From NCBI RefSeq assembly GCF_041296385.1, contig NW_027184085.1, positions 12,333,301-12,397,300 of the forward strand: a stretch of 64,000 nucleotides of DNA, read 5' to 3'. The stretch is from Aphelocoma coerulescens. Taxonomy: Eukaryota; Chordata; Aves; Passeriformes; Corvidae. The notes beneath the pieces are model-generated. The model worked only from the letters and a program-made list of their open reading frames with translations, did not search any database and was not told the DNA's origin. The position numbers and the translations under genes are program-made. Shown in pieces: positions 52,301-60,705 of this stretch (position 1 is the first letter of the stretch; the number at the start of each line of letters is the position of its first letter).

Positions 52301-55300
52301 GTAATTCCTGAAGGGTACTCCACAAAGCTCATCAGTAAGATCTCCACTCCTCAATCAGCCTATTCATAACAGGGTTTTAAAAATATATTTGTGTTAACTA
52401 TGTATGTATCTATTACAGCTGGTGATGGGGTCCGAGGCTGTGACCCAGGGAGAGGTGACCGGTCCAGGGAGATGGTCCCAAAAGGAATCGCCTTGCCGAG
52501 GCCCGGTGTCTTCCCTCAGCTGCTGGCAGGAGGGCCCTTGCACAGGCTGTCAGCTCTTTAGTGATTATCAGCTTGTGATTCCAGCTCAGCTCTGCAGGGC
52601 AGCCTCCAGGCCAAACCAGACCAGAGAGAGACGAGAGGCTCGTGTGGCTGGTTCCGCACGAAGGCAGCTTTATTGTTGGTCCCCTCTGGCAAAGGGGGGA
52701 GACAGTGACGGGCTCTTCTCTCTGCACAGGGGCCAACTGGTCTTGCCTTTGTAGGGATACAGGGGATCAGCAAGGGGACCAATGGATTACAGAGGGTCTG
52801 GGACAGACCAATGGGTTACAGAATGATCTGCATAGTGTCTTCCAAAGGATTGTGGGTCGACCTTTCCTTGGCATGATCCAAGAAGTGGTTGCCTTTCCAG
52901 GGAGTCCTGCTGGGCGATTGCGAAATCTCTTGTCTCAGCAGAGATCCCTCCAGGGCAAGGGCTGGGCATACCCCACATGTATCCTAAGCATAAATTTCCT
53001 TTTACATTTTCAGCTTCTCAGATATTCAGGCACAAAATATCTGCAGCTGATGCCCACATAAAAAGACACCCAGAACTTATTGTGGATGTAACACAAGGCA
53101 ATCAAGGAGTTACCACAGTCATGTTGACGTGATGACTTTAACACTGGTCAGTACCTCTGCATCTCTCCCCTGCATTATCTGCACGATGTCTGCCACTGCC
53201 AGGGTGGCTGTTCTGGGCAAAAGAGAAGTGCTCCTGCACCCTCTGCTCCAAGCAGCACTGGGGGCACCCAGCCACACAGTGCTGGACTCTGTCCCAGGAA
53301 CAGGCAGCAGCAGCCAAGAGGAATGGCAGATGCAGACAGAGGAACAGGAGCAGGTGGGCCGGAGCCATTCCCCCTTATCATCACTACCAGGACACAGACA
53401 GACACGGGCTGGCTAGTGCCTGGTTCAGACTGGGCCACTCCAGTCCTCAGCAGCTTGGCACTTGTGGATAAAAGAGTTTGTTGGAAAAGTTACCAGAAAA
53501 TAATGCCAAATGAGCTGCCTCTGGCTGCAGGGACTGGAATAATCCACCAGCCTCAGCCAAGAGTCCAGACACAGAACCTGTCTGTCTGCCCATGAATAAT
53601 CACCACAGATTGGGCTCTCTTTTCCTTGCTACAGTTCCCCTGAAGCTGTTGAATTAGAAATGTGTTGGCTTAATGTTCGCTATATTCAAAGATCAAAACA
53701 GGCCCTTGCCTGGAAGATGCATTAGGAACATCCACCTCCTTTGCCTGAGATCTCACCTGGAAGGTCTCCTGGCTCCAGCCTCCTGTCCTGCACAGAAGCA
53801 CTATCAAATGTAGTCATCCCTCAGGTACCTGACATGGAAGGCACCCAGGTTGGTGCCTGCACACAGGATGGAGACTGCATTCTATTTGAAAGAGCATTTT
53901 GGGAAAAGTAACTGCTGGCTCATGCCTTGGAAGCACTAGCCAGGATAACATAAAAGAAATAACGTAAAACTGGTTTTTTTTGTATGTTTTTTTTATTTGC
54001 TAGTATCCCAAAAGCCAGCATTATCCATGAGATGTAATGGTCCCTCTGTCTTTGCTGTGACGTGCCACTCTTCACTTCCACTGCTATTGCTTTTTCTAAA
54101 GCTATTGAGACTTTACAAAATACATACATTAAAAAATAAGTGGGACACTAATGGTTTGGAAAATTTTAGAGTTATTATTACTATTTTTCCATCTTGCCCT
54201 AAAGACACATAAATGATCCTTAACCTTTGAGGGCTAAGGACACAGTGGAGAGAATATAAGCCCATATCTGTTTCTACTTTTCAGGCAATCCTATGCCTGA
54301 AATCATGTTAAAAGTGGTGACAGTATTGTGTCTCTATTCCTCTCAAAGAGATGCCAAAAAACCCACTCAGATCTTTCAGAAAGCAAGATAGAAATTGTGG
54401 TCTCAATAAAAGTTTTTTATTTCTGATGTTGAAATAGATAATTTTTATATTTTCAATTTAAAAAAAAAATAAATCTGTTGCATCTTCACCATTACCAAAC
54501 TGGCCAGAAGTCTGAAAATGCTTTAATTCACAGCCATAGCAAAAACTTTCACATTTTTTTATACAAAGACAGACCAGCTGCTGGGCAAGGCTGAGCCCAC
54601 CAGCAACAGTGGCAGCATCTCTGGGATAATGGATTTAAGAAAGGGAAAAAATACTGCACAAGGGCAATTGCAGCTGTGAGAGAGGAGTGAGAATGTGAGA
54701 GAGGAACATCTCTGCAGACACCAAGGTCAGTGAAGGAGAGAAAGAAGGTGAATGGTGAGGCAGCTGTGCCCCTGTAGCCCTTGGAAGTTTATGATGGAAC
54801 AGAGATTCACCTGCAGCCCCTGAAGGACCCCACACTGGAGCAGGGGGATGCACGAAGGAGGCTGTGACCCCATGGGAAGCCTGTGCTGGAGCAGGCTCCT
54901 GACAGGACCTGTGGCCCATGGAGGGAAGAGCCCACACTGGAGCAGGTTTGCTGGCAGGACTTGTGAGCCCATTGGGGACCCACACTGGATGATTAATGGA
55001 GAACAACGGACTGTGGTAGGACCTCAAGTTGTAGAAGTTCATAGAGGACTGTCTTCCATGGGAGAGACCCCACACTGGAGCAGGGGAAGAGTCTGAGGAG
55101 GAAGGAGTGGCAGAGACAACGTGTGATGAACTGACCACAACCCATTCCCCATGCCCCTGCTCTGCTCAGCAAGAGCACATAGAGAAAGGAGGGAGTGCAG
55201 TTAAGGCTGTGAAGAAGGGAGAAGTGGGTGGGAAGAGGGTTTTTTTTTAAGATTTAGGTTTAGTTCTCACTACCATATTCTAATTTGATTGGTATTAAAC

Positions 55301-58300
55301 TAAACTGATTTCCCCAAGTCGAGTCTGTTTTGTCTGTGATGGTAATCACTGAGTGTTCTCTCCATGTCCTTATTTCAACCCATGAGCTTTCCATAATTTT
55401 CTCTCCCCTGTCCAGCTGAGGAGGGAAGTGAATGAGTGGTTTTGGTGGGCACCTAGAAAGCAGCCAGGGTCAACATACCACATTAAATAAACAAAACAAA
55501 ACAAACAAGCAAAAAAGAAAAAAACCTGCACAAAACCAAAACCAAACAGAAACACCCATCTTAATCAGAAATAATTTTTCTCAAATAGAACATGATACTT
55601 GAAAATTGGATGATATCCAAATAATGTCACTGACTTACAAAACCTTTAACTACATCCAGCTTTCCTTCACAACATCCTAGGAAGTGCTACACAACACATG
55701 AAGACTACATGAAAATTTATAATCAGCTTAGAATTTTATCCTATCAAACAATGAAGCTATGACATAGAATTATCAAGTCTCTGTGCTCTAATATGCTATA
55801 GCATATTTTGGCAGCTTTGCATGTTACTGCTATAATTTTTAAAACAGAAGCAGAAACACTGCTGTATTTTGATGTTACAGCTTAGATTGCTGGTTCCCAC
55901 AGAACTCTAACCAAAGTTAATCAATAATAACAAATCCTTGCATATACAACTGCCATTTTGATTGCTGCACATCTAAATTAGCTCAATGAAAACATGTAAT
56001 TTGGGAAGATGTTGAGAAGAAAAGTAGATTTAATGTAACTTTGGTTGCTACATCCCCAGAATTAGTTTTATATCACTAAAATAGTAAAAAAAAAAAACAC
56101 AAGGGAAAGCTTTGACTAATGAATGTAGAGCTGTTACTCGAAAAACCTCTAAGACAAAATCTGTGGTACTTTTGGCAGTATATATGAAGAAAAAGAAAGC
56201 AACAATGGACTAGCATTTAAGTAGGAGACATGGATTGAGAAAACCATTGATAAAAGAAATTAATAAAAGAAATTATTTGCACTACGCTAGGTGATGATGT
56301 GTAAATTAGTGGCCTCAAGGAGCACCGGAGTTAAACTATGGAATACTAAGACCAATTTTTGTCCAAAATGCTGCAAAAACATAGAAAACTACCAACTACT
56401 TTGCAAAACTGCAAGAGGCAGAAGAGAAATACATATAGTGAAAACAAGAAATAAGATAAATTAACAAAATACTTTGCTCTCTAAGCTTGGACTCATGTTT
56501 AAATATTGTTTCTGGCTTTTGATACGAAAAGACATCTGTCAGTATTTCCAGTGATAGACCATTTTGATCTAAAGAGGTGGAAAATAACAAAAACCTTCTG
56601 GCTAAGAACAGGAATTGCCAAACCTGCAACAAAACCACAGTTTCTATTTAAAAAATACTCACTGAACTTCACAACATAAAATAGAGTCAGTTCACAGCCA
56701 AGAGAGAGTGCCACAATGCTGCCAGCCAACATCTTGGGTCCCTCAGTGACCTGACTACATAAGCCAGGCTTTCCTCTGCCAAAACTTAAATATGACAGAT
56801 AAGATGAGCCAAAATGTGGATGTCCTACAACAGTACTTCATGCAACCAACCTAATAAAATGCACCAACTTAAAAGAATTTTGGGAAAGGGTTTATAAGAT
56901 TTCATGTTGCTGATCCTGAGTAACAGGTGTGTTTCTGAAAGCACTGGGCAGCTGAGTGTTCTGGTGGAATTCCCATACACAGCTGCTCAGCACCTTTGAA
57001 AACCAGGTCACTAATTAAAGCTCTAAATATGAACCTGGAAACCTACTTTCAGATTCTCATTTATTACCCTCCATACTTTTGATCAGTTTTAATGCCAAGA
57101 CTGGGGATTTTCCAAGGAAAGTTACTTTTTCTCTTTTTTTGCTAAGACATTGAAATGTAAGATTGATTCATTCATTTGCATCTAATTATATGTACATAAC
57201 GCATTTTATTTAATCTGTAAACACTCAAAACAAAATGAGAAAATAAAATAGGGTCATAAATCAAATGAAGTTCTAATCTGGTCAAATCTCCAATGTTAAC
57301 CAGAAGAGTTTTCCATACACAAAGCTACCAGAGATGCATGTTGCTACACAGCAACATGCACATCCAGTGTCTTAGTTGTAATTCCAAACGTGAATGCTAA
57401 TGGATTTTTTTCTTTTATAATACTCTTCTAAATGTCAGTGAATCAATAAATTTGCAACAATTTCCCACAAATTCTGATTTTCCAAATATGTTCAATAGAA
57501 ATTTTTCTAATAGTTGGTCCAAAACCATGCTGAAGTGTTTTATGTGAAAAAATACTTCAACCTATTGAGATGAAATCTTTGACAAAGTTTTTATTATTTG
57601 AAAAAAAAGAAACCACCCATTGTTGTGAATTTTACTGATATTTGGCCACTTGCTGCAGAAGTGACTGTGGCTCACGAAGAGACTGCTGGACACAGCACTG
57701 TGTGCTGTATAAACACCCTGTACTAAACATGAAGTGCACATCACTTATCTTGGGTTCAGACAGCGTCCTGTAAACACCGTTTGGGGAACCAATAAATAAT
57801 TTCACACCTCCTTGTTTGGATCAGCAGAGAGTACATCATCAAAGAAGGGAGTTTCTGTTTCATTGCACTCAGAAAGAAAAAAGTCATCTAATTGACTATT
57901 GCAAAATAAAATTTCTGAAGAATTTTTCCTAGGACAGCTTTACCACATTGTTGGGACTCCAATACTGTACACTCTTTGTTATACAAATAGTTCATAACCC
58001 ACATAAATAATTTCCCTATCATCAGTGACACCAGTTATGAGACCAATGATTCTTCATGCGGGCACAGTCCTGCATAATCAGACTCTTAACATTTTAAGAC
58101 ATGTTCACCCTCTCTTAAGTCACTCTTCTCAATGCTACAGATTCTAAACACAGATAGGGATCAGGGTGGAATGGGTTCTTCTATCCAAAAAATTCCATCT
58201 AATACTCCTAGCTCCCACTGTGGTTTATAGCATGCCACATAAGATATGAGATTTAAAATTTAACATCTCTTCAGCCATGGCAACTCAGCTGACAGCCTGT

Positions 58301-59854
58301 GGAAGTGCATATAAATACAGCATATGACACACTCACTCACCTCTGTAGAGCACAGTCCTCATCTTTATATGGGCAAAACATAAACAGGCTTTAAAATAGC
58401 AATAAAAATCACCCTATCTCAGAAATACTATACCATAATTTCTGAGAGAAATGTAACTCAGTTGGCTTTATTTCAAAGATTAGAGTGAAGAAAAATACTT
58501 TTGAGAGTTTCATCACTGGAGTGTAATAGAAGTGATACAATACCAGAAGTAACTGTGTCACTAGACCAGCAGGACTGTGACAAAAAGTATAACCAAAAAA
58601 TCATTTTAGAAATACTGAAACTTCTGACTAAGAAGTCTTATCTGTTGTAAAAGCCTGTAAAATACCCTATGCAAGGGCAATAAAATTCATAGGCATAAAA
58701 AATGTTATTCTTTTCAGGGCGTTGTACCATATTTAAATTTCATAAATCCCTATGAGGTAGCACAGAAGTAACCCTCAGGGACTTTGTGCGGGAATTGAAC
58801 TATACAAACATTAAGGTCATGATCCAACAACACTCACACACCCTTAAATTTCAGTGACTAAATTGGACTGTGTGCTCAATATTAACCACAAACTGAAAGG
58901 CTGGTCACCGATAAACTGGCCCAACTGCTCTAAAGTGTATGTCATAATATCAGGCTTAGACCTTGACAGTGCACATTTCCTCTAGGCAATCTGGGTTCAT
59001 TCATCAACCCCTGTGGTAAAAAATGGCTGGTGATATCATCTGCAAAAGATCCTTAATGTTAGCGCTTGTTTCGTTATGCATCCTCATCAGTTTTTAATTA
59101 TACTGATAAATCACTCCTAATTCATGGCTCACCTCACTACCTCAATAAGGGATTTTGCTGTCCACCTATGTAGTCAGGCATCTGTCTGAGGAGCTAGAGC
59201 AGGACAGTTTTGCTCTCAAGGTGCAGGGCACAGCAGGGCACGAATGTCCTGGAAAACGAGTGTTGCTTCCAGGTATGGGCAGGAATGCAAGTGCTATTCC
59301 CACCCATTGCCAGGCCCAGCATTTAGGAAGGCAGCAGAAAGCTCAAATGGCAGGGGAGTTAACACTGTCAGAAACATAGAGAGACCACAAAGACACATCT
59401 GATAGTATCCTTTCCTCAAGTGAAATACAAATTAGAGATTTCCGACAGATTACCAGTAAAAACGATGCAATAAAAATGCACAGCCAGCCAAGCTCTTGTT
59501 CTGCATTATGCACAACACTGTTACCAACAAGGCACATCCTTTGTGTTTATCCCATTCCTCAGAAAAGAGACATGCAAAAGATAATAGCTAACAAAACCTA
59601 CCTGTAAAGCATTCCTCCTTGGGATCTAACATGCTGTCACGGGAGACTCGGCAGGGCCTGAGCATGGTCTCTTCTTGCAGGTGAGCAGCTTGGTGCATAG
59701 GCCAGGGACCACAGGGCCAGTCTCTTCTTTTGGGGAGGTCGGGCACCTTCGCGCCCTGCCGGGGTCTGACTGAGAGTTCACAGTCAGCACAGGAGCATCG
59801 CGTGCCTGCACAGAAAACATTCCCTTTGCAAGCAGGAATTGGCTCGTTTCTCAT
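31331..59854 (-). CDS. RANBP3L: RANBP3L, RAN-binding protein 3-like
   Basis: RANBP3L binds Ran through a C-terminal Ran-binding domain and has been described as a nuclear export factor for SMAD1/5/8 (established knowledge). Fourteen exons from 49964 down to 31331 join in one frame of 1364 bases, counting the downstream acceptor of the exon at 41832-41952. Recognisable order: [16 protein letters not shown] (FxF motif), KRPAEDP, two KRxRSSS basic motifs, [128 protein letters not shown], then an acidic tail. With the probable first exon the protein is 486 residues if translation starts at 59698, or 538 from 59854; human isoforms are 465 and 490 (from memory). Confidence 0.94.
31375..34340. other. 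RANBP3L last intron, unassigned part
   Basis: AT-rich intron sequence with no recognised repeat or exon. Short frames on both strands have no family content. Confidence 0.55.
34341..34811 (+). repeat. CR1 LINE with intact 3' tail
   Basis: The plus strand carries the C-terminal end of CR1 ORF2: from 34344 a 97-codon frame reads [17 protein letters not shown] then TTKMVKGLE, a known CR1 reverse-transcriptase tail. The 3' UTR follows and ends in TATTCTATGGTTCTATGATA, the CR1 tail repeat. It is 5'-truncated near 34341, as usual for CR1. It lies in the last RANBP3L intron, antisense to the gene. Confidence 0.93.
34812..35805. other. RANBP3L last intron, remainder
   Basis: AT-rich intron sequence; an A-rich stretch near 35710-35740. 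Nothing else seen. Confidence 0.55.
35806..35992 (-). CDS. RANBP3L: RANBP3L exon: end of Ran-binding domain and acidic tail
   Basis: This 187-bp exon begins [19 protein letters not shown], the last helix of the Ran-binding domain, and ends in an acidic run [14 protein letters not shown]. Acceptor TTCTGCAG/GCAAGC (phase 0), donor GGATCTG/GTAAGCAG. The acidic tail is shared with RANBP3. Confidence 0.95.
37357..37499 (-). CDS. RANBP3L: RANBP3L exon: Ran-binding domain core
   Basis: This 143-bp exon encodes [18 protein letters not shown] then [19 protein letters not shown] and ends VQVFLTQ. The [11 protein letters not shown] segment is the most conserved part of RANBP3-type Ran-binding domains. 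Acceptor ATTTGAG/TTATG, donor ACTCAG/GTGAGT. Confidence 0.95.
37625..37639. repeat. T homopolymer in a RANBP3L intron
   Basis: A run of about 15 T residues within the intron between the two Ran-binding-domain exons at 37357 and 38047. No other feature in that intron. Confidence 0.6.
38047..38167 (-). CDS. RANBP3L: RANBP3L exon: Ran-binding domain, N-terminal half
   Basis: This 121-bp exon encodes [19 protein letters not shown] then [21 protein letters not shown]-x-E-R-G-R-G is the family signature. Acceptor CTTCCAG/ATTAAC, donor GCTAA/... is read as CTA A/GTAAGAATT, phase 1. Confidence 0.95.
39093..39223 (-). CDS. RANBP3L: RANBP3L exon: start of Ran-binding domain
   Basis: This 131-bp exon encodes [19 protein letters not shown] then [19 protein letters not shown] and HNVLQ, close to human LIESAAA...VITGEETEHNVL. 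Acceptor TCCCTACAG/AGAGAG, donor TTGCAG/GTGTGTATT (less usual GTGTGT). Confidence 0.94.
40332..40431 (-). CDS. RANBP3L: RANBP3L exon: linker region
   Basis: This 100-bp exon encodes [18 protein letters not shown] then [15 protein letters not shown], a low-conservation Ser-rich linker. Frame and phase (0 at start, 1 at end) fit its neighbours exactly. Acceptor TTTCTCTAG/AGTCC, donor ACAA/GTAAGC. Confidence 0.88.
41166..41500 (-). repeat. CR1 LINE fragment
   Basis: Begins AGAATCACAGAATGGTTTG followed by GGTTGAAAAAGGCCTTAATG, the reverse complement of the CR1 3' end. It continues with AGAAGAATTTCTTCCTAATAT and CCATTTCCCCTTGTCCTGTC, the standard 3'-region sequence. The element is on the minus strand, in sense with RANBP3L, in the intron between exons at 40332 and 41832. 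The far boundary near 41500 is approximate. Confidence 0.92.
41832..41952 (-). CDS. RANBP3L: RANBP3L exon: FVFGEN motif, with ambiguous acceptor
   Basis: The exon encodes [16 protein letters not shown] then [24 protein letters not shown] is conserved with human and resembles FVFGQNMSERVL in RANBP3. There are two acceptors 7 bp apart: CCCACAG at 41952 (121-bp exon) and GTCAG at 41945 (114-bp exon). The upstream exon ends in phase 0, so only the 114-bp form (TTG CTC AAA...) stays in frame, unless a small exon was missed. Donor ATCAAG/GTTAGT. Confidence 0.85.
41953..44612. other. RANBP3L intron, unassigned
   Basis: 2.7 kb without a recognised repeat. A minus-strand frame of 87 codons at 43916-44179, preceded by another open stretch after a stop and frame change, looks protein-like but has no splice sites of the right phase and no family match that I know. 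A small missing RANBP3L exon could lie in this intron (see the acceptor problem at 41952). Confidence 0.45.
44613..44687 (-). CDS. RANBP3L: RANBP3L exon: Ser-rich linker
   Basis: A 75-bp, phase 0-0 exon encoding [18 protein letters not shown] then AVGSSTT. It resembles human ISEGNSYLLSEN (from memory). Acceptor TTATTCCTAG/CTATCT, donor ACTACT/GTGAGT. Being a multiple of 3 and symmetric, it can be skipped without a frame change. Confidence 0.82.
45200..45324 (-). CDS. RANBP3L: RANBP3L exon: VIRPA motif
   Basis: This 125-bp exon encodes [19 protein letters not shown] then [19 protein letters not shown] and CVQ. VIRPA-LQ-PQA matches human VIRPAILQLPQA and RANBP3 VLRPAVLQAPQ. Acceptor TTTGCAAG/GATCC, donor GTTCAG/GTAAAAAG. 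Confidence 0.93.
45962..46036 (-). CDS. RANBP3L: RANBP3L exon: [13 protein letters not shown]
   Basis: A 75-bp exon encoding [18 protein letters not shown] then TKSRRE. Matches human RKNNVFMTSALVQ. Acceptor TTTTCTGTAG/TAAAGA, donor GAAG/GTAACT, phase 1-1. Confidence 0.93.
46560..47240 (+). mobile_element. Endogenous retrovirus LTR-like element
   Basis: The plus strand shows a pyrimidine tract (CTTTCTCTTTTTCTTGCTTTC and on, about 46984-47030), then TATGTGCTTATAATAGATCAG, GTACCAGTAAAACTTTTTAAG (a decayed poly(A) signal region), and an end at CTTAAGGGTGGGATGCCACA (47240). This order is a bird LTR type known to me from memory. The start is not resolved and no target duplication was found. It lies in the RANBP3L intron between 46037 and 47826, antisense to the gene. 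Confidence 0.6.
47827..47901 (-). CDS. RANBP3L: RANBP3L exon: second KRxRSSS motif
   Basis: A 75-bp phase 1-1 exon encoding [18 protein letters not shown] then FPPSQT. The basic KRGRSSS followed by FPPSQ recalls the RANBP3 nuclear localisation region (KRERTSS...FPPSQ). It is similar in length, phase and content to the exon at 48944-49021. Acceptor TCTTTTAG/ATACAG, donor ACAG/GTAATT. Confidence 0.9.
48944..49021 (-). CDS. RANBP3L: RANBP3L exon: first KRxRSSS motif
   Basis: A 78-bp phase 1-1 exon encoding [18 protein letters not shown] then SDSQSNT. It corresponds to human KRVRSSSFTFHITDSQS (from memory). Acceptor TTTTCTCTAG/ATTTCA, donor ACACTG/GTATGA. Confidence 0.92.
49614..49650 (-). CDS. 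RANBP3L: RANBP3L 37-bp microexon-sized exon (KRPAED)
   Basis: This 37-bp exon encodes [12 protein letters not shown], matching human KRPAEDTLYEAAEPE. Acceptor TTTTTTTTCCAG/CGGCCT, donor GAAAATG/GTAATG. Phase fits both sides. Confidence 0.9.
49906..49964 (-). CDS. RANBP3L: RANBP3L exon: FVFEKK motif
   Basis: This 59-bp exon encodes [20 protein letters not shown], matching human EKSVIAQPIFVFEKG and RANBP3 APPVFVFQK. Acceptor TCTCTTTCCAG/AGAAAT, donor TTGAAG/GTAAAA. It needs a preceding exon that ends with one base of a split codon. Confidence 0.94.
49965..52404. other. RANBP3L intron 1, low-coordinate part
   Basis: AT-rich sequence with two A-runs (about 50118-50131 and 50220-50236). No exon or repeat recognised. 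Confidence 0.5.
52411..52977 (-). mobile_element. Solo LTR, 567 bp, with 6-bp target-site duplication
   Basis: Flanked by exact direct repeats tgtatc at 52405-52410 and 52978-52983. On the minus strand it starts TGTGGGGTATGCCCAGCCC and carries GGACCAACAATAAAGCTGCC, whose poly(A) signal is at 52669-52674 in plus coordinates, followed by an R/U5-like GC-rich part. Repeats of 6 bp suit an ERVK-type integrase. The 3' end reads GCTGTAATA rather than ending CA, so the exact end may be shifted or mutated. It lies in RANBP3L intron 1, in the same orientation as the gene. Confidence 0.85.
52984..54579. other. RANBP3L intron 1, middle part
   Basis: A GC-richer patch at about 53130-53600 has overlapping open frames on both strands without recognised content; the remainder is AT-rich. 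No splice-supported exon. Confidence 0.45.
54580..55482 (+). mobile_element. Endogenous retrovirus LTR-like element (copy 2 of an inverted pair, 5'-truncated)
   Basis: The plus strand is clearly homologous to the minus strand of the element at 13228-14302. Shared segments include GTGAGAGAGGAACA(T/G)CTCTGCAGAC, CCACACTGGAGCAG, GGCAGGACTTGTGAGCCCA, CTGATTTCCCCAAG-like, and the end GGTGGGCACCT...CAGGGTCAACATACCACA. The homology begins near 54580, so about 150 bp of the 5' end is missing. Both copies are followed by TTAA, so the true end may lie slightly farther on. Confidence 0.72.
55483..57807. other. RANBP3L intron 1, high-coordinate part
   Basis: An A/C-rich low-complexity stretch (about 55483-55556, AAACAAAACAAAAC-like) follows the LTR. 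The rest is AT-rich; nothing else recognised. Confidence 0.5.
57808..57928 (-). other. Orphan exon-like open frame
   Basis: Between an acceptor-like CTGTCCTAG/G and a donor-like AAGGAG/GTGTGA, 121 bp are open on the minus strand and encode an acidic, Phe-rich 40-residue segment with [20 protein letters not shown] then VLSADPNKE. The phases (one leading base, phase 0 at the end) do not fit RANBP3L exon 1 or exon 2. I do not recognise the protein. It may be chance, a decayed exon, or part of an unknown transcript. Confidence 0.25.
57929..59601. other. RANBP3L intron 1, promoter-proximal part
   Basis: AT-rich intron sequence; no repeat or exon recognised. Confidence 0.5.
59602..59854 (-). CDS. 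RANBP3L: Probable RANBP3L first coding exon
   Basis: The open frame ends at TTTACAG/GTAGGT (59602) in phase 1, exactly what the exon at 49906-49964 needs (ACA G + AG AAA gives Thr-Glu-Lys). In-frame ATGs are at 59854, 59698, 59665 and 59632; an in-frame TAG lies just upstream of the first. A start at 59698 gives 32 codons here and a 486-residue protein, nearest the human length. It lies between a CpG island and the rest of the gene. Sequence similarity to the mammalian N-terminus is weak at best, and an acceptor-like TTTCTGTGCAG near 59809 leaves open that part of this is intron. Confidence 0.5.
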
Positions 59855-59875
59855 TATGAGGTCAGCCTAAGTACC

Positions 59876-59885
59876 CTTTTATATA
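59876..59885 (-). promoter_or_regulatory. RANBP3L: TATA box candidate for RANBP3L
   Basis: The minus strand reads GTATATAAAAGGG, a near-ideal TATA box. A start about 30 bp downstream would fall near 59850, at the beginning of the probable first exon. Because that would leave almost no 5' UTR before the ATG at 59854, it favours an internal ATG such as 59698. Confidence 0.4.
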
Positions 59886-59929
59886 CATCTATCTCTCTAT
59901 AGATGTGATCATATATGTTATATACGCCG

Positions 59930-60230
59930 TAGCTGGGTCTAGAAACCTGCCACCCTTCGAGCCAGCCAGCGAGGCCCCGGGACGCGCGTTCCGGGCGGCG
60001 CTTCCCGCAGCGAGGCAGGGATGGAGCGGCGGCGGCGGGGACAGCTCGGGGATGGGGCCCGGGGCCGGCTCCTCGCCCGAGGGGCGGGCCATGGGAGGGG
60101 ACATGGAAAGCCGGGCACGGGAACGTGGGGGGGAGAGAGGGCGGGCTGCGAGCTGGGCGAGTGGCGCTTGCTGGGGGCTGCTCCGTCACCGGTGGGCTCC
60201 TGTGCCCGCTATGGGGGTTTTTTTTGGCTT
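59930..60230. promoter_or_regulatory. RANBP3L: CpG island upstream of RANBP3L
   Basis: About 300 bp of GC- and CpG-rich sequence (GGCCCCGGGACGCGCGTTCC, GGAGCGGCGGCGGCGGGGAC, GGGGCGGGCC) stand out sharply from the AT-rich surroundings. Its position next to the probable first exon makes it the likely promoter or a non-coding first exon. Open frames crossing it on both strands are composition effects. Confidence 0.65.
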
Positions 60231-60705
60231 TTTGTTTTCAAAAAGAAGCTGAAATATCACGCAAGGCAGCCGAGCACTATGATTGTTTCCAGGCTGACGT
60301 GAACCAAGTGCAGCGTCTGCACAAATAGGTGTTTCGATCCCTCCTGCCAGACGCGCTGTGCTGCAAGTTCTAAAGCTTCGCCCGTGCCTCCTGCTGTTCT
60401 CTTAAATGGCAACAGCCCCAAATTCTTCAAGTGTAAGCGATTTCAGGTCATTATATATTGCTGGCCTGGTGTCAAACTGCCTGTTATCATAACAGTTCAA
60501 GACAAAAAGGCAGGAATTTGCTGTAAGTTCATCAAAATCATATGTCTAGTCTAATCTAGTATCTTCGCACAGCCAATATCAGATGTTTCAGAGAAAAAAG
60601 ATGCAAGAAGTCCAAGAGCACACAGATGCTCAGTGACTTTCCCTCATTAGAGCCCCAGTGTGTGTTGGCATAATTTCTGAAGTGTACCATTTAACTCTTC
60701 TGCAG
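60231..60705. other. Upstream intergenic DNA
   Basis: No feature recognised between the CpG island and the CR1 copy. Confidence 0.5.

Noticed and set aside
52404..53061. Frames of 100-139 codons on both strands
   Set aside because: They are within or run out of the solo LTR at 52411-52977.
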